A stretch of DNA of 64,000 bases from assembly GCA_963995505.1 (NCBI GenBank), contig OZ023193.1, positions 5,788,521-5,852,520 on the forward strand, in the 5' to 3' direction. This DNA comes from Hypericum androsaemum (Eukaryota > Streptophyta > Magnoliopsida > Malpighiales > Hypericaceae). Position 1 is the first letter of the stretch. Every line of letters begins with the position of its first letter. Below, piece after piece: positions 47,270-59,259 of this stretch. The notes under the pieces are model-generated. The model made no database searches and was not told the DNA's origin. It saw only the letters and a program-made list of their open reading frames with translations. Both the position numbers and the translations under genes were made by a program.

Positions 47270-47960
47270 GTTCATAATATTGGTTCTGTCGTGATGGTTT
47301 TTGGATATTAGTTTTTCTACCAATTTTATTGTACCCAAATTGGTTTTGATTTGTAAAGGGTCTCTCGTATTTATCTCTCGTGATATTGGTTTAAAGTTTA
47401 ATGGTTATTGGTTTGTATTTTTGGTGACATTGGTGTAGCTGTATAGTTATTGGTTAGTGTCATCGGTGACATTAGTTTTTGGGTGACGTTATAGTGATTT
47501 GTAGCTTTATTGATATTGGTTAGTACCTGTAGTGATTTTGGTTTATTGCTGTGCGGAATTTGGTTTTAAATTTTACTGATATTGGTTTGACGTTGATTTG
47601 ATATTGGTTTTTAACTGTGGAGATATTGGTTTTTAACTGTGTTGATACTGGTTGACGTTGTATTGATATTGGTTTGACGCTGCATAGATATTGGTTTGTG
47701 ACAGTGTTGAACTTGGTTTTCAACTGTGTTGATACAGGTTGACATTGTATTGATATTGGTTTGATGCTATATAGATATTGGTTTTCAGGTTTGATTATAT
47801 TGGTATATAGCTTTATTGATATTGGTTTTTGGATGTGCAGAATTTGGTTTTAAATTTTACTGATATTGGTTTTCAGCTTTAATTATATTGGTTCGTAGCT
47901 TTATTGATAATGGTTTTTGGATGTATAGATATTGGTTTTAAGATTTAATGATACTGATTT
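47270..47960 (+). repeat. Left motif array (GATATTGGTTT)
   Basis: A couple of dozen degenerate copies are spaced about 20-30 bp apart, with AT-rich spacers such as TTAACTGTG and TTTGACGTTG. The strand bias is complete: the motif always reads TTGGTT on the plus strand. Confidence 0.9.
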
Positions 47961-48041
47961 GGATTATATCTTATTCAGAACGAAGCATGGAAGGAATAAT
48001 CGATAGTCCAGATAATAAGTCCTTCGTGCCTTTCCTTTTTA

Positions 48042-48251
48042 GTGACATCTTTAACTTCTTTACATTCAGATAATAAGTCAAGAAAGAGGTTGAAAAGCAG
48101 TAATGAGCTTGGTCAGGAAAAAGTAAAGACAAAGCATCAGAAGACGAAACAGAAGCAAAAAAATTGTTGTATTGATGTCTCAAACCAGCAGACAATACAA
48201 GATATAAATCTCATGGACATAGATTTGAATCGACCACTACACTATTTTTGA
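48042..48251 (+). other. Short Lys-rich open frame in the centre of the VANDAL-like element
   Basis: About 60 codons ending in LMDIDLNRPLHYF, preceded by a basic stretch (SRKRLKSSNELGQEKVKTKH). It resembles the C-terminal tail of a nuclear protein: basic cluster, Gln/Lys-rich part, acidic end. It is not recognised. It could be the remnant of an element-encoded protein or a captured host exon. No start context or neighbouring exon supports expression. Confidence 0.35.
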
Positions 48252-48299
48252 ACTTGTAATATTTTAAAGAAATTAAGATTGTCCAATAGTTAACATCAT

Positions 48300-49110
48300 G
48301 TTATTTATTAACCAATATCTCCAAAGCAAAATCTGTACAGAAAAACTAATATCTGGACATCGTAAAACCAATATCTCGATATTTCAAAACCAATATATGC
48401 ACGTCGCAAAACCAATATCTGTACTTTACAAAACCACTGAGCGTATATCGCAAAACCAATATCTCTTTATCGTAAAACGAATATCTGTCGATCGCAAAAT
48501 AAATATCTCCAAATCGCAAAACCAATATCTCCACAACCCAAAACTAATATCTCCAAATCGCAAAACCAATATCGCCACATCGGAAAACCAATAACTATAC
48601 ATCGTAAAATCAATATCTCTACATCGCATAAGCAATATCAACACATCGCATAACCAATATCTCTAATCGTAAAACCAATATCTACACAGCGCATAACCAA
48701 TATCTGCACAATGCAAAACCAATATCTCTACATCGCACAACCAATATCTCCAATTCGCAAAACCAATATCTCCACAACCCAAAACTAATATCTACACATC
48801 GGAAAACCAATATCTCCACAACCCAAAACCAATAACTATACATCGGAAAACCAATATCTCCACATCGCAAAACCAATAACTATACATCGCAAAACCAATA
48901 TCTCTACATCGCATAAACAATATCTCCACATCGCATAACCAATATCGATACATCGCAAAACCAATATCTCCACAGCGCATAACCAATACCTGCACAATGC
49001 AAAACCAATATCTATACATCGCATAACCAATAACTATACATCGCAAAACCAATATCTCTACATCGCATAAACAATATCTCCACATCACAAAACCAATATC
49101 AGGGAGCTGC
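48300..49110 (-). repeat. Right motif array (AAACCAATATC)
   Basis: About 34 copies at a spacing of roughly 22-24 bp, with a unit close to AAACCAATATCTCCACATCG. It is more regular than the left array and in inverted orientation to it. The open frames across it are by-products of a 24-bp, three-divisible period. Confidence 0.95.
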
Positions 49111-49329
49111 ATCAAGCATAGAGAACCCAGTGAGGACTCATATGGCACCTTTCATCTCTCTTTTCAGGTTGACATTGAAACCACCGTCATCTGCAAATTG
49201 GAAGTAAGAGGAAAGCGCTCAAATCATTTGCTACTCATGTAGAAGAGAATTAACCTAACAGTCCTAAACTTGGAATATAACAGAGTCAAACAACACAAAT
49301 TTTTTGAGTTAATTTTAATAGGTGCACAA

Positions 49330-49850
49330 AGGAGCAGATGTGCGAGGCTTACGTCACCACGTTCGCCGAGCGTAAGATGTGCCACCTCACCGGAGGGGGA
49401 GAGCTCGTCCTAGAGCGGGAAGACATCCTCCTAGCCGTAGTCCTTAAGCCGCTCGAGCAGCGCCTGCGCGCGGAGCAGCCAATGGACTCGGTCCTAGACT
49501 CGTCAACGATGATGAGTTATTGGCCGACTAAGGGGGAGACCGGAAAGTCGGAGAGGAAGATATGACTCATTCTGGTGTAGATCCGGTGAGGTCGATCGTA
49601 GATCTGGTGCCGTTTGCCCGCTGGCGACCTTCCAGGTGGTTGTCAGGCCGCCGTCCTTGGTTTTTTGTCGCCGATCGAAGCCCGCTCGTCACCCTCCGCC
49701 GGCCATCCAGTTCCGGTGACGGGAATGGAGATAGAGAGGGAGAGAGAGAGGGGAGGATTGGAAGAGAGAGAGAGTGTGAGGGAGAAAAAATGGGGAGAGA
49801 GGGAAAAATGGATGGGAGGCCGCCACAAATTTTGAAGACATGGGAAAGAT
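49330..49850. other. GC-rich segment inside the VANDAL-like element, possible captured gene DNA
   Basis: The base composition differs sharply from the surrounding AT-rich arrays. 49338-49565 is open on the plus strand (CEAYVTTFAERKMCHLTGG; LEREDILLAVVLKPLEQRL) and reads like real protein sequence. I do not recognise the gene. 49730-49800 is a purine-rich GAGA tract. Confidence 0.4.
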
Positions 49851-50035
49851 GAATAGTCGCCCCAATTTCTCTAGGAATGGTATTTCAATCATTGAAAAAG
49901 ACTAAAAAATTCTTCAATAGTTTTTGACTATTAGATTAAATTATTAGGGCATTCCATCTAATCTAAGGATCCAAATATTAGTCCCCACCTATGGACAACA
50001 TTCTTTTAATCCCCACTCAATCCACGAGATACCAC

Positions 50036-51275
50036 TAAAAGTCATATCTTGGTCTTATAAAACCTTATCGACCTTCTCTCTCTACCAATTGGCAAAAAGC
50101 CACTTAATGTTCCGGTTTTCCATGAACATTAATAGCAGTCCGGAAAAAGAATTCCAAAAAACATGATTAACTAGATTCATCTCGATTCAATAATTTTCGT
50201 AGTAGTTTTGGCTATAAAATTTACGAGCATATATGAACTTTAAAAGACCAATTGAAATAATTACTAGAAAATGAACAATTAAATATGGCAATGTATTAAT
50301 ACAGTAATAATATTAATATATATAAAAAATCAACACATATATACATGGTAAGTGTCACGTATAGTCCAAACCAAAAAAATTAAGAAAAAATTTCATAGAT
50401 CCCTAAAGTTAGATATAATGTAATGAGATCTATAAATTTTATCTAGCTTTAGGGATAAAATTATATCTAAAGTTAGATAAAATTATATTTAACTTTAGAT
50501 ATAATTAGGGGATAGCAACAAGGTTCACTTGCACATTAATAAATTTGGGTATATTGCTTGAAAAGATAAACTAAACAAACATAGTCTCATTCAATGTTTT
50601 TTGGTAAATATAGTCTCATTCAATTGCCAATCAATTATTGGTATAATTTTGCTGGATGAATGATATCCACCGGAGAGATTGGAGAAATGTTACTTGTTTG
50701 CAAGTGAAATTAATCACCATGGTTTTAATTAAAATTGCATTATCAAGAAAAAAACTGTAAACTAAAATTTGTTATTTTATAAGTTGAATCTTGTCACAAT
50801 TATAGTTGGAACACCGGTACGACTTTATTTTTGTTAATGCTAGGTGACTATCACAAACAAGTGCCAACAAAATTTATACAATTAAATTATTAGATTATAC
50901 ACCACTTTTTAAACCACCTGATATAAAGCTAAATTGATACCTTTTATTTTAAACCACTTGATATAAAAGCTATATTGTTACTTTTTTGTAATGGATATAG
51001 CACCGTCGTTCGAAGATATATTTGGAGTATGAGGCATTTTCTAGTAATTATTTCAATTGGTCTATTTAAAGTTCATACATGCTCGTAACTTTTATAGCCA
51101 AAACTACTAAGAAAATTATTGAATCGAGATGAATCTAGTTAATCACGTCTTTTGGAATATTTTTTCCTGACTGCTATTAATGTTCATTGAAAACAGGAAC
51201 ATAAAGTGGCTTTTTGCCGATTGGTGGAGAGAGAAGGTCGATAAGGTTTTATAACACCAAGATACGATTTTTTAA
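50036..51275. mobile_element. TIR element of about 1.24 kb, non-coding interior
   Basis: About 240 bp at each end are inverted copies. 50041-50275 (ATATCTTGGTCTTATAAAACC, then CAAAAAGCCACTT) pairs with about 51030-51270. The interior is AT-rich and includes small palindromes around TATCTAAAGTTAGATA at 50460-50510. No open frame of interest. It is probably a MULE-like non-autonomous element. It abuts the VANDAL-like element. Confidence 0.75.
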
Positions 51276-53711
51276 GTTGTATGTATTTTGGAAAGCGACC
51301 GAAAAAAATAATATCTTGAAAAGGTACTTCATGAAAGGTCGTATTTTGATTCAACATACGATTTTTTATGGAGTAGTCCTAAGTGACACAATTTCTACAA
51401 AACTTTTAAACGGAACACTTTTTCACAAAAAAAAATTATTGTGACACCAGACAAAAACCCGTATAAATTACATAAATTAAAGACAAACTTGTAAGAATTG
51501 GGTCCCAAAAGTGGGGCCCAGTATAGGAGCTTTTCCACTGGCAAGAGGCCTGTCCTTTTCCTTTTTTTCTTTCCTTCTGGCCCAATTGTTTTTTTTTATT
51601 GCATTCCTAAAAAGAAGAAAATGGGCTTTTGCCTTTTGAGTTTTGACGTTATATTGATTGGAAATTTCTATTCTTGATTTGGCTCGTTAGAAATATCACC
51701 AACCATGCAGTTTGAGGAAGTGCACAATGGGACGTTATATTGATTAGGGTTTTTTTTTGGGTAAGTTCAACGTTATATTGATTAGGAAATTTTTCTCGAT
51801 TTGGTTGTCCGCAAGGATCACCAACCATGCAAAGTGCACGATGGAGAAGGAGGAAAGGAAAATTGTTAATTTTTTAAGTTCTAATATTTATCATCGAATA
51901 CTTGTCGCAGATTTTCTCAAAAAAAAAAAATTGTTCCGGGATTGGATTGGTCCTCGAATCATGTTTCCAAGACCATCTTGGACCCAACTCATTGTATCAT
52001 AATTAGGCAAACCATTATATCATAACTGGGCGAACCAAAGCGTATTCCAGAAAAATTGGGACCGCTTCGGGCGACCCATTGCATCATAACTGTGCAACCC
52101 ATTACATCATAACTGAGCGAACCATTGTATCATAACTGACCAACCCAGCACATGTGCCACGAAAAAATTGAGACCGCTTCGGGCAACTCATTGCATCATA
52201 ACTGGATACCCATTGTATCATAACTGAGCAACCAATTGTATCATAACTGACCAACTCAGTGCGTGTTCCAGGACGGTCCTGGACAAAAATACATGTCCAG
52301 GACCAAATCCAGTGCCACTTGTCCTTATTTTAGACGTAACTTTCTCAATAGTATTTTTATATTTGTGATACTTGAAACTAATATCTTCTTAAGAGAATCT
52401 AAATTCTTTACTACTCGTACCAATTCTCCAAATAGTCATGTTCGAACTTGAGATATTTTGTTATTACTTTTCAGGAGATAATTTCATACAATTCGTGTTC
52501 TCCTTTCGAGGTATAAACTTTGTTTAGGAATCAAATGAGTGCAAGAAACATTCAAAATCATCAATGAGCTTATTTGATCAAAATGTCCTCAACTTGTCTT
52601 TACACTACCTAGATGACTAGTGCAAAGAATTGCAGCTAAGACACTTTCTACAGACAACTAATAGCAGTTGAACTAAAATGATTCAGGACATAAGCTTGCT
52701 TGTGGGTCCAAGAAGGACGTTGCATTCTCCAACTCAATCGGCTTCGATGAACTTTTGTACTCTGATTTTCCGACTTCATATAGAGCAAGCAACTAAGCTT
52801 CGATTTTCCAAAAAAAAAAAACTCCATTGGATCCGGAGGCCACAACTCTTCTATCTTGTTTGCCCCTTACGAGTGAATGAGTTGACACTTAAGCGGGACA
52901 CAAAGGAAATCAACCTCTGGCAATTGGGTTCATCATCTACTTTCAAGGCTCATTTATGTATACTCTAGAGGGACTTATAGTGAACTCTTGAAATTATTTC
53001 TACAGAGAGAGTTGAAATATAGTACTAAAACGGTTAACAGTACGGCACCAGGAGACCAGAGTTTGTTACTTGCCATATTCCATAGCTGCTCCAAGTAGCA
53101 GGAACACACCTCGGTCCCACATCCGAAATCGTGCGACTAAGTTGTATGCTAATGCATCATAGAAACAAGGAACTATGTGATGAATGCAAAATCTGTAGAG
53201 CTTAATGATAACACTTACCTAAGAGGCTCAAATATGCTCAGGCATCTCCAAACTCCACCTCCGTCTTTATCCGTCTCCATCTAAACAAGCAATGTTCTTA
53301 TCAACAGAGAACAACCGTATGGATCACACCATACGACATGGATAGTATGGAAAGCGACATGGATCACACCATGAATTTTAGAAAGATAGTATGGAAAGCG
53401 GATGACACAAATGATATATATTCCGCAGAATATCAAGGTTCCTCTAAGGCTCAAACTTCTGTCCAAACATATATTTTCATGTTAACCTGTTTTACAGGTA
53501 GGTGTCTCTCTTCCACATTTTCACTTGAGCACATTGATCCGTCAACAGAAACTAAATTTTTCTTTGGCATGTGAATAAATCTTTGCTTGCAGCCAATGGC
53601 GAACACCAATCTGAAGTTCGGACTATTTTGCAATGAAACAGGTTCCAGAGAGCAATGAAGAGAAACCCACAAAACCATGTACCAGTTGCTAACACCGCAA
53701 GAAGTGAGTCA
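51276..53711. other. Gene-free stretch with two repeat clusters, then the SEC22 3' region
   Basis: A block with GACGTTATATTGATT and CACCAACCATGCA occurs twice about 120 bp apart (51648-51730 and 51768-51845). The minisatellite at 51995-52270 is listed separately. 52640-53711 contains the 3' UTR of the minus-strand SEC22 gene and no other clear gene. Confidence 0.6.
51995..52270. repeat. CATCATAACTGAGCGAACC minisatellite
   Basis: About ten copies of a unit like ATCATAACTGAGCGAACCA alternate with GGGACCGCTTCGGGC spacers. It is the inverse complement of the units at 31065-31335, and the spacers are related too, so the two clusters share an origin. Confidence 0.85.
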
Positions 53712-55497
53712 TCACCATATCTTTGTTTTAATCCAAAAGAGAAGTATGACCACTGTTAGCACAATTCCAACAGGGGCCCACTTTCGCAATAGTGCCTGCA
53801 TTGAAGGATGATGCAATAAGTAAATGCAATCAATTGCATGAGACTGTAATTCATGATTGTGCAAAATTTGGGATAATTACGAAAAATGATTCACTTGACA
53901 TGAGACCACGATCCATCTTTTACAAGCAAAAACGAAAAACTGACAAACACGAGACAAACTTTGTTATGGAAACTAACCCTCAGATAAACAAAAGAAACAA
54001 GATTCCATAGCTTATGAAAACAGGAAACACCAAACAGAAAAGCACGCTTCCTGTTTCCCCTATCCCACATCTTTTTAACAAACCGCTCAGCATTCTTTAT
54101 CATTGGTAAAAAGGATTCATTCCAAACCGTAATGAAAAATTCCCCTCCTGATATCTCAATAACACAAGCAACAAGAGGAAACTAAATTTAACCAACAAAC
54201 ACAAGGCACACTGTGTAGGGGGAAAAGCTGATATAACACGATGACCATTAGGATGAAAGTTACCTGCCGATTCAAATCTCTTGCCTTATCAGCATAAGCA
54301 CGTGATTCTGATGTTAGACGACTGGACATTTCACTGACCTCTGCATCACAACCAGAAGATGGTTATCAGAGAGAGGTTTGCAGGTCAAATAAACAAAAAA
54401 AAATATTAAAAACAAATAAAGAAAAGAAAGCATGCACTCGCTCTTCTGACAATATCCAAAGAAAAAAGGTTGCCCAAAGAATCTTTCTCAAACATAGTAG
54501 GTACCTGGAATATGTTATGAGTGGAAACACCAAACTCACAAAATTATAAAGCTAGAAAGTATATATAGATAAGAACTATCAAAAAATGTATTTCCATAGA
54601 GAATATCATAAGTTAGAAGCAGAATAAGCTAAAACCAGAACAAGAATTCTGCCAATAAATACTGTACTTTAAATAAAAAGTACTTACGGTCCAGTTTTTC
54701 ACCAACGCCAAGAACTTCCTGAACATTGCGAGTCATAATTTGGTGGACTTCATAAAGCTCATCATTCAACTTTGCAATGTTCCTTTGAGTACGGGTGTCT
54801 TGGTACAGTTTCTTTGTTTTCTGTATGAAAGTATCTTTAAAAACATAAACATAAGAAACAAAATCAAGCGTAGAAGCAAAGCATAAGTCACAAAAGTAAC
54901 TATGAGAAAAAGGGGTCCATTACTAGGCAAGAACAGCCTACCAAATTTGATGAACGCATACGGTCTAGCAGCAGTTTCAATTTGAGACCCATTAACACGC
55001 TCAAACTCATTCCTGAGGTCTTCCAAATATTGAAAGGCTAGCTTTTTGGGATAAGCACGGTCGCACATGGTGAGATAGCACACTCTTTCTTCAATGATAT
55101 AACTATTGGCTTAGTCAAGGAGACAAGTTCATTTCACAGCAAGTGAAGGCTTAGCCGAATACGCGTGCATCAACTATGTAGACCAAAGATCGGCATAACT
55201 TGCATCAGCTGTGCAAGCCGTCAAAAGATTATGACTTTTATTATAGGAACATGGGTTATACTTTGCAAGGAAATCATGAACGCACAAAAACATAAGACAT
55301 TTAGGATACTGAAACACGTAAGGGCCAGTCTCAATCGACATCCTGGAAGGCTCATTTTGGCGTGTAGCAAGATTCTTAAACAAAGCCTTCACTTGCTGTT
55401 TGTACATTTCAACGTCTTTCACTTCACGGCCATCATCCAGTCCCTCTGCCAAGGGAAGCCCATCAGTGACACGAGCAATCAGCGTCAGCTTCACCAT
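53712..55497 (-). CDS. SEC22: SEC22 vesicle-trafficking R-SNARE (218 aa)
   Basis: Five coding exons on the minus strand: 55497-55310, 55102-54942, 54834-54688, 54340-54264 and 53795-53712, with GT-AG introns and consistent phases. The 218-residue product equals the plant SEC22 length. The longin domain begins MVKLTLIARVTDGLPLAEGL and includes VCYLTMCDRAYPKKLAFQYL (residues about 1-125). The SNARE motif (about 130-190) has its zero-layer arginine at Arg152 (QIMTRNVQEVL). The C-terminal anchor is VGIVLTVVILLFWIKTKIW. SEC22 acts in ER-Golgi membrane fusion and in plants is needed for gametophyte development. Cys is absent near the C-terminus, as expected for a tail anchor without prenylation. 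A 5' UTR intron is likely: an acceptor (GTGCAG) lies at about 55529, with the leader exon around 55930-56170. Confidence 0.96.
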
Positions 55498-57600
55498 CTT
55501 TACTACACTTCCCCAGACAGGCAAAAACTGCACAAATACAAAGAACATAAGGGTAGAAACTCAAACAAGCACACAAAAAAATGGATCCCATTCACGGAAA
55601 AACCCTAGGGTAAAAATCAGCACCAGGCCTCAAGTAAGCAAAATACTCAACCAAGTCAAACTTTCAACAAAATCGCAAAATTCCGAAAACCCATAATGCA
55701 GATTGCTCCTACCAAAGTTTAACCAAGAGATCGTCCATCAAAGTTAATTACTTGGGAAAAGTTTAACAAATTACCAATGAACCAAACCGAAAACTGATAA
55801 AACAAACTACCAAAGAGAGGAATTTAAGAGAAAGAAAGAAAAGGGGAAATTACTCCTTCCCTAAGCAAAATAATAGCTCCGGAAGCATCATGCACTACGG
55901 AACGAACCCAGAAACGAAACCGGTTTTGATCTGACCTCTAACAACCAACATTAGAACAGCTTATAGAAACCGAAATGAAGGGATCGGAGACAGGCATCAA
56001 ACACAAGGAAACACTTCGAAAGACCGAAACTTTACCGACCAAGATCGAATTTTTCACCGGATCGCATCCGGGTTTTGGCTGCTTCAAACGGGGGAGCCGT
56101 CCACTTGTCGCTGGGAGACGAACGCAATTTGGGTTTTTTGACGGATTGGATTTTAATTGCCGGAGATGAAAACCCCACTCTGCTTATTACGTTGGGACAA
56201 TTTGGGGGACGGCCCAATTTTTCGGCCCAAGTAGAACTAATCTCACACGTGTCTGTCTAATCCAATGGAACGTTTTTAAGGGGAAAATGGGAAATGAGAA
56301 GTTTGAAAATGCTTAAAATAAAAATAATTGAATACTTTTTTTACTAACACTCAAAATTTGTTTCGCTAAATAGATTCAGAGTAAATAGCAAATAATAAAT
56401 TCATTCTAGCAGAAAATAGATAGCAAGTTGTAGATTGAATAATCTGTTTAGTATAATCAACTACCATATTGCAGATTTAGTTAATTTTTATATTAATTGT
56501 TAATTTAAAAATTAATCTTAAACAAAAAAATCTCATCATTTAATTAAATTAAAATAATAATAATTTAAGATATAATTTATTTCTATTTCCAAATAAATAT
56601 TTTATGAATGACAAAGGGTTTACTTTATGAATATATAATTTTATTATATTAGGTTGGGGATAAACTACTTATATCATTTATTTTTAGTTATTTATTATAT
56701 TTATAAAGGTTTTTTTTAGAGATGTCAATTTTGTAAAATTTTTGTTCGAAATAATTGTCCATAAATATCATAAAAATAAAATCTATATATCTTTGACTTG
56801 CCTTTCCATAGACGAAAGCCACATAGGCTCGACGTCGGTCCGACTTGCGAAGCGGAATACAAAATCAAATATGTATTATACAACTATTGAGTAAAGATTC
56901 ACATTGATTGCAAATATAATAAGAAATAACGAAACCATGTCATTCATTTTAGTAGTTAAATCAATATTTATTATAACATGATAAAAATTGAAGAGATGTT
57001 GCGAGGGAAAAATGTTTCTTGTCAAGGAATAATAATCTTAATCTAATTATGAATAGTAGTTAAAAGAATACTTCCTACTATTGTTTAGTTTAGTAGAATA
57101 TTTAATTTTGCAAATAATCACAAAGCAAAATAAAATATGTTATTTTAGTTCAAAAATTTATTTAAATTTGTAAACCAAAATAAATTACCCAATAAACCAA
57201 AACCTTTGATATTTGAAATTAATTCTAAATGATTTTTATAATACTCTAGGAGTTAAAATAAAATCTCATCATATTTGTTTATTAATATTTTATTTTTTAA
57301 ATAATTAATAATCAAAATAAAATATATTATATTAGTAAAAATAATATTTGAATTTTGAAAACAAAAATAAATTAACCAACCCTTCATATTAGGAAATACT
57401 CCTAAACTGTTAGTAGATTACAATCTATCTGTTTTACCATTATGTTGGAGCTTTCATATGTCAATATATCATGAGGTATAGATCAAAGCCTAACGTGTAA
57501 AAAATAATGTTAGCAAAATTATTCTTAAATACGACTTGATAATAGTTAACTCTGAATAATAATTTGATTGTTTATGGGAGATTCCAGCAGTCATTTCATC
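55498..57600. other. SEC22 leader and upstream AT-rich DNA
   Basis: 55498-56200 holds the SEC22 5' UTR, a probable leader intron and the promoter. 56280-57600 is very AT-rich with no open frame, repeat or motif that I can support. Confidence 0.6.
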
Positions 57601-58872
57601 GATGTTTATCGCATCTAATAAATTTATGACACTCATTATAACACATAAATATATATTTTGAAGGGTCATATAATAAAATATATATCATTTTATTGAAATA
57701 AAAGTATGAGGATCCCAAAGGACCCCTAGAAAGGGGTGCCTTGCCTAACAAATAAAAAGATAATGTTAAGAAAAATATTCTTAAACACGACTCGATGATA
57801 TATAACTATGAATAATTATACGATTGTTCATGGGAGATTTCAACAATCACTTCGTCGATGTGTATTGCATCTAATAAATTTATGTCACTCATTATAACAC
57901 ATAAAAATATATTTTGAAGGGTCATATTATAACATACATATCATTTTATTGAAATAAAAGCATGGGGAATCCCAAATGATCCTAGAAAAGGGGATCTTGC
58001 CTAACAAATAAAAAGATAATATTAAAAAAAATATTCTTAAACATGACTCGATAATATTCAACTGTGAGTAATTATGTGATTGTTTATGAGAGATCCCAAC
58101 AGTTACTTTGTCGATGTTTATTGCATCAAATAAATTTATGACACTCATTATAACACATGAATATATATTTTAAAGGGTCATGTTATAACATACATATCAT
58201 TTTATTGAAATAAAAAATATGGGACATCTCAAACGACCCTAGAAAGGGGTGTCTTACCTAGCAAATAAAAAGATAATATTAAGAAAATTGTTATTAAACA
58301 CAAATCGATACTATTCAACTGTGAATAATCATACAATAGTTCATGGGAGATTTCAATAGTTTCTTCGTCGAAGTTTATTGCATCTTATAAATATATGACA
58401 CTCATTATAGCACATAAGTATATATTTGAAGGGTCTAACGAAGAAAAAGATCATGTTAGAAAACTTGTTCTCAAACAAGACTCGATAATATTAAAGTCTG
58501 AATAATTATATAATGTTCGTGGGAGACTTTAACAGTCATTTTGTTGATGTTTGTTGCAAATAATAAATTTATGGCACTTATTACAACACCAAAATATGTA
58601 TTTGGAAGGTTATATTATAATAAAACTATAGTTTTATTGAAATAAAAGCATGGAGAATCGCAAACGACCATAGAAAGGGTGCCTGAACTAATTAGGAAAG
58701 TTGTTCTTAAATACGACCTGATAATATTTAACTCTGAATAATTATACAATTTTTCATGGAAAATTTTAATAGTCATTTCGTCAACATTGTTATGTCTATT
58801 AAATTTATGACATTCATTATAACACATAAATATATATTTTGAAGGGTCATATAATATCATTATCGTTTTAAG
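57600..58872. repeat. Satellite of about 256 bp, five to six monomers
   Basis: The landmark CACTCATTATAACACATAA begins monomers near 57630, 57886, 58142 and 58399, with degenerate copies near 58575 and 58810. Periods are 256, 256 and 257 bp, then shortened monomers of about 176 and 236 bp. Each monomer contains TTTTATTGAAATAAAAG and GTTCATGGGAGA-like words. A further monomer lies apart at 61222-61505. Confidence 0.9.
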
Positions 58873-59259
58873 AGAATTCCAAACATAAGTTTATGTTTGA
58901 GTTAACATTTGATAATCTAATTCGAGGTCTTAGATGGAGCTTAAGAAATAAAAGGACATTGAGAATTGTTCTTAAATATGGTTCGATAATATTTAATTTT
59001 GAATATTTAAGTGAGATGTTCCTAGATATGTGATGCAGGGAGCACGTGGATAGACAACCACGAATCTGTTGATTTCACAAAATATTAAAAATGGGTTATG
59101 GATATGGAATCGTGAGTCTGATTATTCTGAGAATACCCAAAAATACAATAGAAGTCTTGCTCCATTGATTCTAAGATTACTGGAAGGCGACAGATTATTA
59201 AGAAAAATTCTTGATTTTATTTATCAAATTCAAACAACTATAACAATAGAGAAGAGGTC

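Larger units (their letters stand above)
46965..50030. mobile_element. Large MULE-like (VANDAL-like) element with opposed GATATTGGTTT arrays
   Basis: The right end (about 49980-50030, TCCCCACCTATGGACAACAT and CCCACTCAATCC) is the inverse of the left end of the 275-bp element at 3642, which has a perfect 9-bp target duplication. The left end (GGAGGATTTGGATCCTTGTCC) matches that element's other end. Inside, 47270-47960 is an array of GATATTGGTTT units on the plus strand, and 48300-49110 an array of the inverse (AAACCAATATC). The arms flank a 340-bp centre with a short Lys-rich frame. Between the right array and the right end lies GC-rich DNA (49320-49850). No transposase is visible, so it is non-autonomous. 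I could not find its own target duplication. Confidence 0.7.

Noticed and set aside
48300..49110. Regularly spaced repeats resembling a CRISPR array
   Set aside because: The units have no unique spacers of constant length, the motif drifts in every copy, and the DNA is a plant nuclear genome with a matching inverted array in the same transposon.
54766..55083. SEC22 frame running on past 54942 as a longer protein
   Set aside because: The extension is intron sequence; a donor at 54942/54941 and the acceptor at 54835 restore the conserved SNARE region exactly.
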